A stretch of DNA of 64,000 bases from Flavobacteriia bacterium (GTDB taxonomy: Bacteria; Bacteroidota; Bacteroidia; Flavobacteriales; Flavobacteriaceae): assembly GCA_004293165.1 (NCBI GenBank), contig RDYL01000003.1:124001-188000 (forward strand), written 5' to 3'. Positions 44,124-52,374 of the stretch are shown piece by piece; the stretch's first letter is position 1, and every line of letters begins with the position of its first letter. Below the pieces are notes generated by a model, which ran no database searches, had not been told where the DNA came from, and saw only the letters and a program-made list of their open reading frames with translations. Made by a program: the position numbers and the translations under genes.

Positions 44124-44436
44124 TAGAGGTAAACTGTTATAATTTATAGTTTTGTAAAATCGTCAAAAAAAAGACGATTTATTGATTTTCGTTGCAAATT
44201 TACTAAAAAAAAAGAAGTTTTGTTTTTACCTATTTAAAAATAATTATCAACAACTACCGAAATTAATTCTTAATAAAAACTTTAAAATACATTAAAATCA
44301 ACTAAAATGAGAATAAATAATGAATTGTTCTTTTATGAATTTAAATTCAATTTTATGTTCAAAAATAACTTTTTTTTGATGCGAAGTAAAAGTAAAAAAA
44401 ATATAGTTAATTTTGTAGAAATAATATTCAATTAAG
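44124..44436. other. 313-bp divergent intergenic region (ilvE / DUF4920)
   Basis: Strongly AT-rich. I see the ilvE leader hairpin AAATCGTC-(A8)-GACGATTT at 44157-44180, a minus-strand -7 box TAAATTTG at 44195-44202, and a plus-strand -7 box TAATTTTG at 44408-44415 for DUF4920. No ORF or RNA gene is apparent. Confidence 0.6.
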
Positions 44437-44928
44437 ATGAAAAAAATACTTACTCTTTCTCTATTGACAATTGCTTTTGTGAGCTGTGAACAAAAAAAAG
44501 AAACTACACCAGAAGTTGCTAAAGTGGATTATGCTGTTTTTGGAGATTCAATTTCAACTGAAGGCGCTTTGTCGAATGCTGAAATGATGGAAAAATTCAA
44601 ATCATTAAAAGAAGGCGATACTCTAGAAGTAAAATTCAAATCAGGAATTAACGAAGTTTGTCAAAAGAAAGGTTGTTGGATGACATTAGATTTAGCAGAT
44701 GACCAAGAAGCTTTTGTGAAATTTAAAGACTACGGTTTCTTTGTTCCTAAAAATGCACAAGACAAAGAGGTTATTGTAAATGGAAAAGCATTTGTAAGTG
44801 TAGAAAGTGTTGATGTTTTAAAACATTATGCCAAAGATGCCGGAAAATCGCAAGCAGCAATTGATAGTATTACTGAGCCAAAAGTTACGTATTCATTTAT
44901 GGCAGATGGTGTTTTAATTGCTAAGTAA
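44437..44928 (+). CDS. DUF4920 lipoprotein
   Basis: A 163-residue lipoprotein: signal MKKILTLSLLTIAFVSC with the lipidated Cys17. The body has GDTLEVKFKSGINEVCQKKGCWMTLDL, the conserved DUF4920 core with two cysteines (CQKKGC), perhaps metal-binding. Function unknown; OB-fold-like. It abuts the CxxCH lipoprotein gene (shared base at 44928), so they are co-translated. Confidence 0.9.
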   Translation: MKKILTLSLLTIAFVSCEQKKETTPEVAKVDYAVFGDSISTEGALSNAEMMEKFKSLKEGDTLEVKFKSGINEVCQKKGCWMTLDLADDQEAFVKFKDYGFFVPKNAQDKEVIVNGKAFVSVESVDVLKHYAKDAGKSQAAIDSITEPKVTYSFMADGVLIAK

Positions 44929-45398
44929 TGAAGAATTTATTTTTAATTTTTGTATTATCTTTTTTTATTTTTTCTTGTGAAAACTTAAAAAATAGTGATT
45001 CTATAGAAGTTTTAGGTATTGAAGTTTCAAAAAAAGATTCTATCTCAAATAATAAAGATGGATTTGAAATGTACGAAATGTCAGAAATGGCAGCGCTTAT
45101 GGAGCAAATGTATGTGGATAACGAACGATTAAAAGAGCGCATCATTAAAGGAGATACTATTGGTAAATTTCCACAACATTTCATCAAAATTCATAAAGCG
45201 GTAATGACTGATGAAACTGATAAAGATGCTTATTTTAATGAACAAGCGGCTAAATTTATCAAAGCGCAAGAATTAATTTATCAAGACCCGAAAAACGCGA
45301 AAGAGCATTTTAATAACGGAATAGATGCTTGTATCAAATGCCACGAAGTAAAATGTGGTGGACCGATACCAAAAATTAAGAAGTTGTATATTGAGTAA
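44928..45398 (+). CDS. Lipoprotein with a CxxCH haem-binding-like motif
   Basis: A 156-residue lipoprotein: signal ending LSFFIFSC, Cys17. The middle has a helical region and ends in NNGIDACIKCHEVKCGGPIPKIKKL. CIKCH is a canonical c-type haem motif, in the C-terminal tail, as in small diheme-like or cytochrome c' -like proteins. Start overlaps the DUF4920 stop by one base. A role in periplasmic electron transfer is inferred. Confidence 0.8.
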   Translation: MKNLFLIFVLSFFIFSCENLKNSDSIEVLGIEVSKKDSISNNKDGFEMYEMSEMAALMEQMYVDNERLKERIIKGDTIGKFPQHFIKIHKAVMTDETDKDAYFNEQAAKFIKAQELIYQDPKNAKEHFNNGIDACIKCHEVKCGGPIPKIKKLYIE

Positions 45399-45415
45399 AA
45401 TTTGATATAGTTTTT

Positions 45416-45547
45416 AAAAGGTTGTTTAAAGTTATTTGCTTTGTCATTCTGAACTCGTTTAACTACGTTGAATTTTCGATTTCAGAATCTTTTCAAGAGA
45501 AGCTGAAGTAAATTCAGTTTGATACAAAACACTTTAAACAACCTTTT
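45416..45547. repeat. Long inverted repeat, 17-bp perfect arms
   Basis: AAAAGGTTGTTTAAAGT (45416-45432) and its exact complement (45531-45547) enclose 98 bases containing a second inverted repeat ATTCTGAA/TTCAGAAT (45446-45453 / 45481-45488). It ends in T7 and lies between the CxxCH gene and mnmD. It may be a terminator or a remnant of an intergenic repeat family with the GTCATTCTGAA motif. Confidence 0.7.
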
Positions 45548-45564
45548 TTTATATTGTAAATCCA

Positions 45565-46230
45565 ATGAAAAGAGAAATTATTATTACCGATGACGGTTCC
45601 ACCACTATCCGAATTCCGGAATGGGATGAGAACTATCATTCAACTCACGGTGCTATTCAGGAAGCAAAACATGTTTTTATAAAAAACGGATTGGATTTAT
45701 TTCAAAATCAAGGTTCAATTTCGATTTTAGAGATTGGTTTCGGAACGGGTTTGAATGCATTCATCACCTTTTTAGAAACTTTAAATAAAGATAAAGTCAA
45801 TTATGTTGGAGTAGAAGCATTTCCTATTTCAGCTGAAGAAATTGCTCAAATGAATTATGTTTCCGAATTGCAGGCTAAACAATATAAGGAAGTTTTTAGT
45901 ACAATGCATTCTTGTAATTGGGAACAAAATCAATTTATTTCAAATAACTTTCATTTAACCAAAAGGCAACAGTTTTTTCAAGATATTGAAGATAAAAATC
46001 AATTCGATTTAATTTACTTTGATGCTTTCGGATTTCCTTTACAACCTGAATTATGGAGTGAAGTGATTTTTAAAAAAATGTACGATGCACTTTTGCCTAA
46101 AGGAACTTTAGTGACTTATGCTTGCCGTTCTACAATTAAAAACGCAATGTTAAGTGTTGGATTTTCTATTGAAAAACTGCCTGGAGCACCTGGAAAACGC
46201 GAAATGTTACGTGCGACAAAAAATGAATGA
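45565..46230 (+). CDS. mnmD: MnmD-type tRNA methyltransferase
   Basis: A 221-residue SAM-dependent methyltransferase for the wobble 5-(methyl)aminomethyl-2-thiouridine of tRNA. The SAM motif is LEIGFGTGLNAFITF; FDLIYFDAFGFPLQPELWS and the C-terminal GAPGKREMLRA stretch mark the MnmD (MnmC2-like) family. The oxidoreductase MnmC1 part is absent, as in other stand-alone MnmD. Confidence 0.93.
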   Translation: MKREIIITDDGSTTIRIPEWDENYHSTHGAIQEAKHVFIKNGLDLFQNQGSISILEIGFGTGLNAFITFLETLNKDKVNYVGVEAFPISAEEIAQMNYVSELQAKQYKEVFSTMHSCNWEQNQFISNNFHLTKRQQFFQDIEDKNQFDLIYFDAFGFPLQPELWSEVIFKKMYDALLPKGTLVTYACRSTIKNAMLSVGFSIEKLPGAPGKREMLRATKNE

Positions 46231-46290
46231 TTTTTACTGTAAAGTAAAAATTTAATAAAAAATTAGCATTTTTTTTATCAACTATATCCT

Positions 46291-46318
46291 TTTTGTGAAG
46301 TTTTTTTATTTATCTTTA
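46291..46318 (+). promoter_or_regulatory. Promoter of the 64-aa gene
   Basis: TTTTG (46291-46295) and TATCTTTA (46311-46318, one mismatch to TAnnTTTG), spacing 15 bases, 45 bases before the ATG at 46363. Confidence 0.45.
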
Positions 46319-46362
46319 CTACAAGTTCTAGTCCCAAGTTTAACCTTTTATCTTGAATATGT

Positions 46363-46557
46363 ATGCCCAGAGCAATGTTTTCCTACACCAAGTCGATTTT
46401 GGAAAGAGTGAGTTTTGATGCGAAACTGTTTTGTAAAGAATTAGAAAAAGCAATGCGAACATTGCTTCCTTATGAGATAGATCAATTGAGAGAATGGCTT
46501 TTGCAGTTTACTGTTGAAAAGCCAGAATTAAGGCAATGTTTAATTTATATCAACTAA
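46363..46557 (+). CDS. 64-residue conserved flavobacterial protein
   Basis: A small soluble protein (MFSYTKSILERVSFDAKLFCKELEKAM...), largely helical, with two Cys and no signal peptide. The ATG at 46375 (second Met) is an alternative start. I recognise it only as a small conserved protein of Flavobacterium; function unknown. It has a promoter box and a strong terminator, supporting a real gene. Confidence 0.7.
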   Translation: MPRAMFSYTKSILERVSFDAKLFCKELEKAMRTLLPYEIDQLREWLLQFTVEKPELRQCLIYIN

Positions 46558-46564
46558 AAATAGT

Positions 46565-46592
46565 AAGTCCCGATTTTATCGGGACTTTTTTG
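46565..46592 (+). terminator. Terminator after the 64-aa gene
   Basis: A 10-bp perfect stem AAGTCCCGAT-TTT-ATCGGGACTT then T5, 7 bp after the stop codon. Confidence 0.92.
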
Positions 46593-46594
46593 TT

Positions 46595-47533
46595 TTATTT
46601 AGATTTTGGACTTATAATTTCTACATCACTAAAAGCAATTGCGCCTCTAACAACTCCAGAAATCACATCACGAAGTGCGTTAATAATATGTATTTTTAAT
46701 TCATTTTTAGGATAAATTAGACTTACTTCTCTTGCAGGTTTAGGATCTTTAAAATGTTTTAGTTTTTCTTTGTTTTTCTCATTCAAATCTAACGTATGTA
46801 GATAGGGAAGTAAGGTTGTTCCAAGACCTTCATCTGCTAATTTAATAAGTGTTTCAAAACTTCCGCTTTCCAATTGAAAATGACTGTCGGCAAAGTATTT
46901 ATTGTTTTTACATAAATTCAAAATTCCATTTCTAAAGCAATGTCCATCTTGTAATAGCAATATTTTATCCAAATCTAAATCAGAAATTTCAATTTCCTTT
47001 TTATCAATGGCAGAATGATTTTTTGGTACATAAGCAACAAAAGGTTCATAATACAATACAATTTCTTTTAGATTTTCTTCTTCTAATGGAGTTGCTGCAA
47101 TGGCGCAGTCTAAATGACCATTTTTTAATCTTTTGATGATTTCTTCCGTTGTTTGTTCTTCTATAATTAAATTAACTTTTGGGTATTTCTTAATGAAATT
47201 ATTTAAAAACATAGGTAATAATGTTGGCATCACTGTAGGAATTATTCCAACTTTAAACTCACCACCAATATACCCTTTTTGCTGATCTACAATGTCTTTG
47301 ATTCTTCCAGCTTCATTTACAATATTCTTTGCTTGATTTACGATTTTTTCACCTACTTCAGTTAATAAAATAGGTTTCTTACTTCGATCAAATATTAATA
47401 TTGATAATTCATCTTCTAATTTTTGAATTTGCATGCTTAGAGTAGGCTGAGTTACAAAGCACTTTTCTGCAGCAAATGTAAAATTTTTATATTCTGCAAC
47501 GGCTAAAACATAGTATAGTTGAGTAATGGTCAT
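46595..47533 (-). CDS. oxyR: OxyR-type LysR-family peroxide sensor
   Basis: A 312-residue LysR regulator; start set at the ATG 47533 (MTITQLYYVLAVAEYKN), since the 57 codons upstream overlap dps and are not family-like. HTH: FTFAAEKCFVTQPTLSMQIQKLE. In the sensing domain, LLQDGHCFRNGILNLC has two cysteines nine apart, matching the peroxide-sensing Cys199/Cys208 of E. coli OxyR. It is divergent from dps. Confidence 0.93.
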   Translation of the reverse strand: MTITQLYYVLAVAEYKNFTFAAEKCFVTQPTLSMQIQKLEDELSILIFDRSKKPILLTEVGEKIVNQAKNIVNEAGRIKDIVDQQKGYIGGEFKVGIIPTVMPTLLPMFLNNFIKKYPKVNLIIEEQTTEEIIKRLKNGHLDCAIAATPLEEENLKEIVLYYEPFVAYVPKNHSAIDKKEIEISDLDLDKILLLQDGHCFRNGILNLCKNNKYFADSHFQLESGSFETLIKLADEGLGTTLLPYLHTLDLNEKNKEKLKHFKDPKPAREVSLIYPKNELKIHIINALRDVISGVVRGAIAFSDVEIISPKSK

Positions 47534-47552
47534 AGTATTGATATTTATTATG

Positions 47553-47585
47553 CAAATATAAAAACTATCAATTAAATTTATACAA
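47553..47585 (-). promoter_or_regulatory. Promoter of oxyR
   Basis: Minus-strand TATATTTG (47553-47560) with TTG 47583-47585, spacing 22 bases, 20 bases before the oxyR ATG. Confidence 0.55.
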
Positions 47586-47603
47586 CTAAGGGGGTAAATT
47601 TTG

Positions 47604-47611
47604 TAAATTTG
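47604..47611 (+). promoter_or_regulatory. -7 promoter element of dps
   Basis: TAAATTTG fits TAnnTTTG, 17 bases before the dps ATG and 44 bases from the oxyR -7 box. An OxyR site is expected between them, near the GGGGG run at 47590-47594. Confidence 0.45.
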
Positions 47612-47627
47612 AGTAAATAAAGAAATT

Positions 47628-48107
47628 ATGAAATACAATAGTTTAGGATTGCCCGTAAAAGAATCAGAAGAATTAGTTATAGAACTAAATGGTTTGTTAT
47701 CCAATTTTCAAATGTATTACCAAAATTTAAGAGGTTTGCATTGGAATATTCGTGGTAAACGTTTTTTTGATTTGCACTTAAAGTTTGAAGAGTTGTACAA
47801 CGATAGTCAAATTAAAATTGATTTAATTGCCGAACGTGTTTTAACATTAGGAGGAACACCATTACATACTTTTTCAGATTATATAGAACATAGTAAATTA
47901 CAAATAGGAAAAAATATTTCTAACGATGTTGAAGCGATTCAGTTGATTTTAGAATCATTAAGTATTTTGCTGCAAATAGAGAGAGTAATTTTGAATAAAG
48001 CAGCTGAAATTAATGACGAAGGAACTAATTCAATGATGAGTGATTTTATTGCAGAACAAGAAAAAACAAATTGGATGTTGAAAGCTTGGATGGAAGAAGA
48101 AATTTAA
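47628..48107 (+). CDS. dps: Dps ferritin-like DNA-binding protein
   Basis: A 159-residue dodecameric ferritin that oxidises and stores iron with H2O2. The LRGLHWNIRGKRFFDLHLKFEELYND motif contains H38, H50 and E54 of the ferroxidase site. It is divergent from oxyR (94 bp), so peroxide induction is likely. Monocistronic by layout. Confidence 0.95.
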   Translation: MKYNSLGLPVKESEELVIELNGLLSNFQMYYQNLRGLHWNIRGKRFFDLHLKFEELYNDSQIKIDLIAERVLTLGGTPLHTFSDYIEHSKLQIGKNISNDVEAIQLILESLSILLQIERVILNKAAEINDEGTNSMMSDFIAEQEKTNWMLKAWMEEEI

Positions 48108-48193
48108 TATAATTTTTTAATTCTACTTTTAGGTAGTTTTTTTATTAATAGAATTTATTGAAATAATAGATAAAATATTTTTATATTTGTTAT

Positions 48194-48484
48194 ATGAAAT
48201 TTTTATCTGTTATTTTTTTAGTTTCATTTCTAACATTTTTAATTACACCTACAGTTTTAGGAGTAATTGATAATGAAGCAGATACTTCCTATTTTTACAG
48301 CATGTGTGAAGAGGAAGAGAATTTCACGTCCTACAGTGATATTGAGTCAATACAGACTAATTGTATTTCAGTTTTTAAAATTGCAATTAAAGGCTTAACA
48401 GAATCTAGCTTTGTATTTGTTGCTAATTTAAGTTTCGATAATTTAGCACATCAAATTTTTTCTCCACCTCCGAATTTTATTTAA
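48194..48484 (+). CDS. Small exported protein, unknown function
   Basis: A 96-residue protein with a hydrophobic N-terminal segment (signal or anchor, ~1-22) and a C-terminal FSPPPNFI. No family recognised with certainty; similar small proteins ending in PPP-F-I occur next to transporters in Bacteroidota. It has a TATATTTG -7 box 12 bases before the ATG, so its mRNA would be nearly leaderless. It precedes the SulP gene by 65 bp. Confidence 0.65.
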   Translation: MKFLSVIFLVSFLTFLITPTVLGVIDNEADTSYFYSMCEEEENFTSYSDIESIQTNCISVFKIAIKGLTESSFVFVANLSFDNLAHQIFSPPPNFI

Positions 48485-48549
48485 TACATTTTCTTTTTTT
48501 CTGAACTCATTTTTAGAGTTTATTATTAATGTATTAATAATTAAAATTC

Positions 48550-50136
48550 ATGAATACGCATTCTTTTTTTTCCAATGTAAGAGGTGATCTTGCAGCTGGT
48601 TTAGTAGTTTTTTTAGTAGCTTTACCTTTGTGTTTAGGTATTGCGTTAGCCTCGGGAGCACCATTGTTCTCAGGTATAATTTCGGGTGTAATAGGAGGTA
48701 TTGTAGTTGGGTTTTTAAGCAACTCAGCACTAAGTGTTACAGGACCAGCAGCCGGTTTAACAGCTATAGTTTTAACAGCCATTTCAGATTTAGGTGGTTT
48801 TGATATTTTTCTTGTCGCAGTAATTTTAGCGGGTGTAATTCAAATTATATTTGGCTTTTTGAAAGCAGGTAGTTTTTCTAATTATTTCCCAACAAGTGTC
48901 ATTGAAGGTATGTTGGCTGCTATTGGTATAATTATAATTTTAAAACAAATTCCCCACGCCTTTGGACATGATATAGATAATGAAGGTGATTTTTTCTTTA
49001 TCGAAAAATCGGGTCATACCACTTTTGATACTTTAATAGAGTCAATAAATTATATTCATACTGGAGCATTAATTATAGCGCTATTATCATTGGCTATTTT
49101 GATTATTTGGGAAAAAGTTCCTTTTTTAAAGAAAATAAAAGTGGTTCCCGGAGCTTTAGTTGTTGTGGTAGTAAGTATACTTTTGAATGAGTTTTTTATT
49201 CAATCAGGTTCAAGTTTAGCTATTGTAACACAAAATCACTTAGTAAGTTTGCCTTCGTTTACTGAAATTAGAAACGGTTTTGCTTTGCCAAATTTCACTT
49301 CTTTAACCAATGAAAAAGTTTGGATTGTTGCTGTTACTATCGCAGTTATTGCATCCATTGAAACCTTATTGTGTGTTGAGGCAACCGATAAACTCGACCC
49401 GTATAAACGATTTACAAACACTAATCGCGAATTAAAAGCGCAAGGAATTGGTAATATTTTAAGTGGATTTTTAGGTGGTTTGCCAATGACATCAGTTGTT
49501 GTTCGTTCCTCTGCTAATATTAATTCAGGTGGTAGAACTAAGCTAGCAACTATTTTTCATGGTTTTTTATTGATTCTTTTTGCATTATCAATACCATTTG
49601 TATTAAATAAAATTCCATTAGCTGCTTTAGCCGCTGTTTTATTAATGGTGGGTTATAAATTAGCAAAACCAAGTGTGTTTATTCATCTATGGAAAAATGG
49701 TTTTTCTCAGTTCATTCCATTTGTAATAACTGTAATTGCGGTAGTTCGTATTGATTTATTGAAAGGCGTCGCAATTGGATTAGGAGTTAGTGTTTTGTTT
49801 ATATTGTATCAAAATTTAAAAATAGCTTATTCATTTAAGAAAGAATCATTCCACGATGGGGATGTAATTACAATAAAATTAGCCCAAGAAGTTTCGTTTT
49901 TGAATAAAGCGGCCATTAAAAATACTTTAGGAAGCATTCCAGAAGGTTCGGAATTAATTATTGATGCCTCAAATACAAATTATATTGACTTTGATGTGGT
50001 AGAATTGATTAAAGATTTTAGAAACGTTAAAGCCGAAGATAAGAATATTAAATTGACATTAAAAGGTTTTAAAGATCATTATGACATAGAGACGACTGAA
50101 TTTAAGCATGTAAAAATTAAAGACGAAAAAAAATAA
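48550..50136 (+). CDS. SulP-family anion transporter
   Basis: A 528-residue protein with ~12-14 membrane segments (~15-420) and a C-terminal STAS domain (~430-528, IDASNTNYIDFDVVELIKDF). The VRGDLAAGLVVFLVALPLCLGIALASGAP start is the SulP signature. With a carbonic anhydrase gene 30 bp downstream, bicarbonate uptake (like BicA) is likely, rather than sulfate. The substrate is inferred from this pairing. Confidence 0.92.
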   Translation: MNTHSFFSNVRGDLAAGLVVFLVALPLCLGIALASGAPLFSGIISGVIGGIVVGFLSNSALSVTGPAAGLTAIVLTAISDLGGFDIFLVAVILAGVIQIIFGFLKAGSFSNYFPTSVIEGMLAAIGIIIILKQIPHAFGHDIDNEGDFFFIEKSGHTTFDTLIESINYIHTGALIIALLSLAILIIWEKVPFLKKIKVVPGALVVVVVSILLNEFFIQSGSSLAIVTQNHLVSLPSFTEIRNGFALPNFTSLTNEKVWIVAVTIAVIASIETLLCVEATDKLDPYKRFTNTNRELKAQGIGNILSGFLGGLPMTSVVVRSSANINSGGRTKLATIFHGFLLILFALSIPFVLNKIPLAALAAVLLMVGYKLAKPSVFIHLWKNGFSQFIPFVITVIAVVRIDLLKGVAIGLGVSVLFILYQNLKIAYSFKKESFHDGDVITIKLAQEVSFLNKAAIKNTLGSIPEGSELIIDASNTNYIDFDVVELIKDFRNVKAEDKNIKLTLKGFKDHYDIETTEFKHVKIKDEKK

Positions 50137-50165
50137 TATAAATAACTTTATTAAACATAAATAAA

Positions 50166-50801
50166 ATGAGTGATTTTTATAAAAAAATACTAGAAAATAA
50201 TAAGAAGTGGGTTGAGAAAAAATTAGAAATTAGTCCCGAGTATTTCAACAATTTAGCAGAAGGACAACAGCCACCTTTATTATGGATTGGTTGTTCAGAT
50301 AGTAGAGTTCCGGCTAATGAAATTATTGGAGCAGAGCCTGGAGAAGTTTTCGTACATAGAAATATTGCTAATATGGTAATTCACTCCGACATGAACATGT
50401 TAAGCGTTTTGGATTATGCTGTAAATGCATTAAAAGTGAAACACGTTATTGTTTGTGGACATTATGGATGTGGTGGTGTGAAAGCTGCAATGGGAAATAG
50501 TTCTATTGGAATTATTGATAATTGGATTCGCCACATTAAAGATGTATATCGTTTTCATCAAAAGGAGTTAGATGCTATCACAGATGAAAATGAACGTTTC
50601 AATAAATTTGTTGAAGTCAATGTGAAAGAACAAGTTTTAGATTTAGCCAAAACATCCATAGTACAAAATGCTTGGAAAAACGGACAAGAATTATCGATTC
50701 ATGGTTGGGTTTATGGTTTAAATTCTGGCTATGTGACAGATTTAGGAGTAAATTTTAGTTGCGATAAAGATTTAGACGATGTGTATCAGTTAAAATTTTA
50801 A
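50166..50801 (+). CDS. can: Beta-class carbonic anhydrase
   Basis: A 211-residue enzyme interconverting CO2 and bicarbonate. Zinc ligands are C43 and D45 in CSDSRVPANE, and H99/C102 in HYGCGGV. Length normal. It follows SulP in the same direction by 30 bp, so the two form an inorganic-carbon operon. Confidence 0.95.
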   Translation: MSDFYKKILENNKKWVEKKLEISPEYFNNLAEGQQPPLLWIGCSDSRVPANEIIGAEPGEVFVHRNIANMVIHSDMNMLSVLDYAVNALKVKHVIVCGHYGCGGVKAAMGNSSIGIIDNWIRHIKDVYRFHQKELDAITDENERFNKFVEVNVKEQVLDLAKTSIVQNAWKNGQELSIHGWVYGLNSGYVTDLGVNFSCDKDLDDVYQLKF

Positions 50802-50803
50802 AT

Positions 50804-51376
50804 TTATTTAATTACTAAATCATATTTTTTAAGCAGACCAGATAAATTTTCTGTAGAAAAAATTGCTCGTTTCAACTTGTTTTTTTCAGGGTCAATAATG
50901 AAATCATAACTTGTAGAAAAATCAGTTTTATTAGCTGTTGTTCCTATAAAAACAGCATGTCGTAAATTGCAGTTGTCAAATAAAGCTTCCGTAAGGTCAC
51001 TTTCCATAAAATCAACTGCAATCATACTACAGTTAATGAATTGCATTCTTTTTAGCTTTAAGCTATAAAACTGTGCATAATCAAGCAAGCTGTCTTTAAA
51101 GTGGAATTCATATAAAATTTGGTCAGTCATTGCAAAGTTAACGGAAGTAAAATCACATTTTGAAAACCAAACATCACGTAAAGAAACGTGGTTGATTTTT
51201 GTGCCTTTAAAATTACATTCAATGAAATTACAATCGATAAACGTTACAGCAATAAAGGAACACAATCTAAAATCACAATTGGTAAATGTGCAATTTTCGT
51301 ATTCTTTGTATTTTACATCGCTTTCAGCATAGGTTAAATCAGTAAAGTTTTGGTCGGTAATGTAATCTGCGTGCAT
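50804..51376 (-). CDS. Pentapeptide-repeat protein
   Basis: A 190-residue protein with a run of pentapeptide repeats (A/C-D/N-F-x-x) from ~20 to ~160, such as FTNCDFRLCSF, FIDCNFIECNF and FKGTKINHVSL, predicted to form a right-handed beta-helix. Such proteins include the DNA-mimicking Qnr group, but a family-specific loop is not seen. Function unknown; leftward, stops 3 bp after the carbonic-anhydrase stop. Confidence 0.9.
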   Translation of the reverse strand: MHADYITDQNFTDLTYAESDVKYKEYENCTFTNCDFRLCSFIAVTFIDCNFIECNFKGTKINHVSLRDVWFSKCDFTSVNFAMTDQILYEFHFKDSLLDYAQFYSLKLKRMQFINCSMIAVDFMESDLTEALFDNCNLRHAVFIGTTANKTDFSTSYDFIIDPEKNKLKRAIFSTENLSGLLKKYDLVIK

Positions 51377-51503
51377 GGTTTCGTTTTAGTGGGATAAAAT
51401 TACTTTATTTTTTTGATCGAATCAAAGGTTTTTATTTTAAGTTGTGCACTGAATTATTTAATTAGGCAGTATTAAAAAAAAGCTTATATTCGTACAATAA
51501 AAT

Positions 51504-51577
51504 GGGGATGTAGCTCAGTTGGCTAGAGTGCTTGACTGGCAGTCAAGAGGTCGTGGGTTCGAGCCCCATCTTCTCCA
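51504..51577 (+). tRNA. tRNA-Ala (anticodon GGC)
   Basis: A 74-base cloverleaf: acceptor GGGGATG, D-arm GCTC..GAGT, anticodon arm CTTGA-CTGGCAG-TCAAG with anticodon GGC at 51538-51540, T-arm GTGGG-TTCGAGC-CCCAT, acceptor 3' CTTCTCC plus A. G3-U70 is present, the Ala identity element. U6-U67 is mismatched. The CCA end is not encoded. Confidence 0.95.
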
Positions 51578-51608
51578 CAAGAATCTTGTTTCGGCAGGAT
51601 TTTTTGTT

Positions 51609-52373
51609 TTAAAACCCTTCAAAAACACCCAATCCAAATAGGGCAAAATCATATTTTACAGGGTCGTTTGGGTCTAATGCTCTTAAATTTTGGTCGAGTT
51701 CTGCTAAGGCTTTAGCATCGTTTTGTTTACGAGTTAATAATCCAAGTTTTCTAGCTACGTTACCCGAATGCACATCTAAAGGACATGAGAGTTGAGAGGG
51801 ATATATGCTTTTCCAAATACCTAAATCTACTCCTTTGTTATCTTGCCTACAATTCCATCTAAGCCACATATTTAGTCGTTTACTTGAAGAATTCTTGTTA
51901 GGGTCAGAAATGTGTTTTTCAGTTCTATTTAAATGCTCAATTTCAAAGAAGATAGTTTTAAATTTGGATATAGCATTTTGCATAGAATCCTTTTCTTGAT
52001 GTATTGTAAAAATTGATTCAAGTCCTCCGTGATTCAAATATATGTTTTGAAGACTTTTAATAAATCCAATGAAATCCTGCCCGTTGAATGTTCGATGGAC
52101 AAAAGTTTCTAAACGTTGTAAATCATTACCATTATGAGACATAACAAAATCATAGGGAGAATTTCCCATTAAATCCATCATTTTCTTAGCATTGTTAATA
52201 ATCATCTTGCGATTGCCCCAAGCAATAGTTGCTGCTAAAAAACCTGCAATTTCAATATCTTCTTTCAAAGTATACAAATGCGGAATTTGTATGGGATCGC
52301 TATCTATGAAATTGGGATGGTTGTATAAATCAACTTTTTCATCTAAAAATTCTTTTAACTCGGATTTTGTCAT
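51609..52373 (-). CDS. TIGR02757 family protein (unknown function)
   Basis: A 254-residue protein with the family stretches DPIQIPHLYTLKEDIEIAGFLAATIAWGNRKMI and NMWLRWNCRQDNKGVDLGIWKS. The helical core has similarity to helix-hairpin-helix DNA-glycosylase folds, which is a recollection rather than something proven here. It is 1 bp from lolD in the same direction, so they are co-transcribed. Confidence 0.9.
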   Translation of the reverse strand: MTKSELKEFLDEKVDLYNHPNFIDSDPIQIPHLYTLKEDIEIAGFLAATIAWGNRKMIINNAKKMMDLMGNSPYDFVMSHNGNDLQRLETFVHRTFNGQDFIGFIKSLQNIYLNHGGLESIFTIHQEKDSMQNAISKFKTIFFEIEHLNRTEKHISDPNKNSSSKRLNMWLRWNCRQDNKGVDLGIWKSIYPSQLSCPLDVHSGNVARKLGLLTRKQNDAKALAELDQNLRALDPNDPVKYDFALFGLGVFEGF

Positions 52374-52374
52374 T

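Noticed and set aside
47534-47704. 57-codon N-terminal extension of OxyR
   Set aside because: It overlaps dps and the divergent promoters and is not LysR-like; the ATG at 47533 gives a normal LysR start.
51504-51577. tRNA pseudogene
   Set aside because: U6-U67 is mismatched, but all other stems pair, the anticodon loop is normal and G3-U70 is present, so it reads as a working tRNA-Ala.
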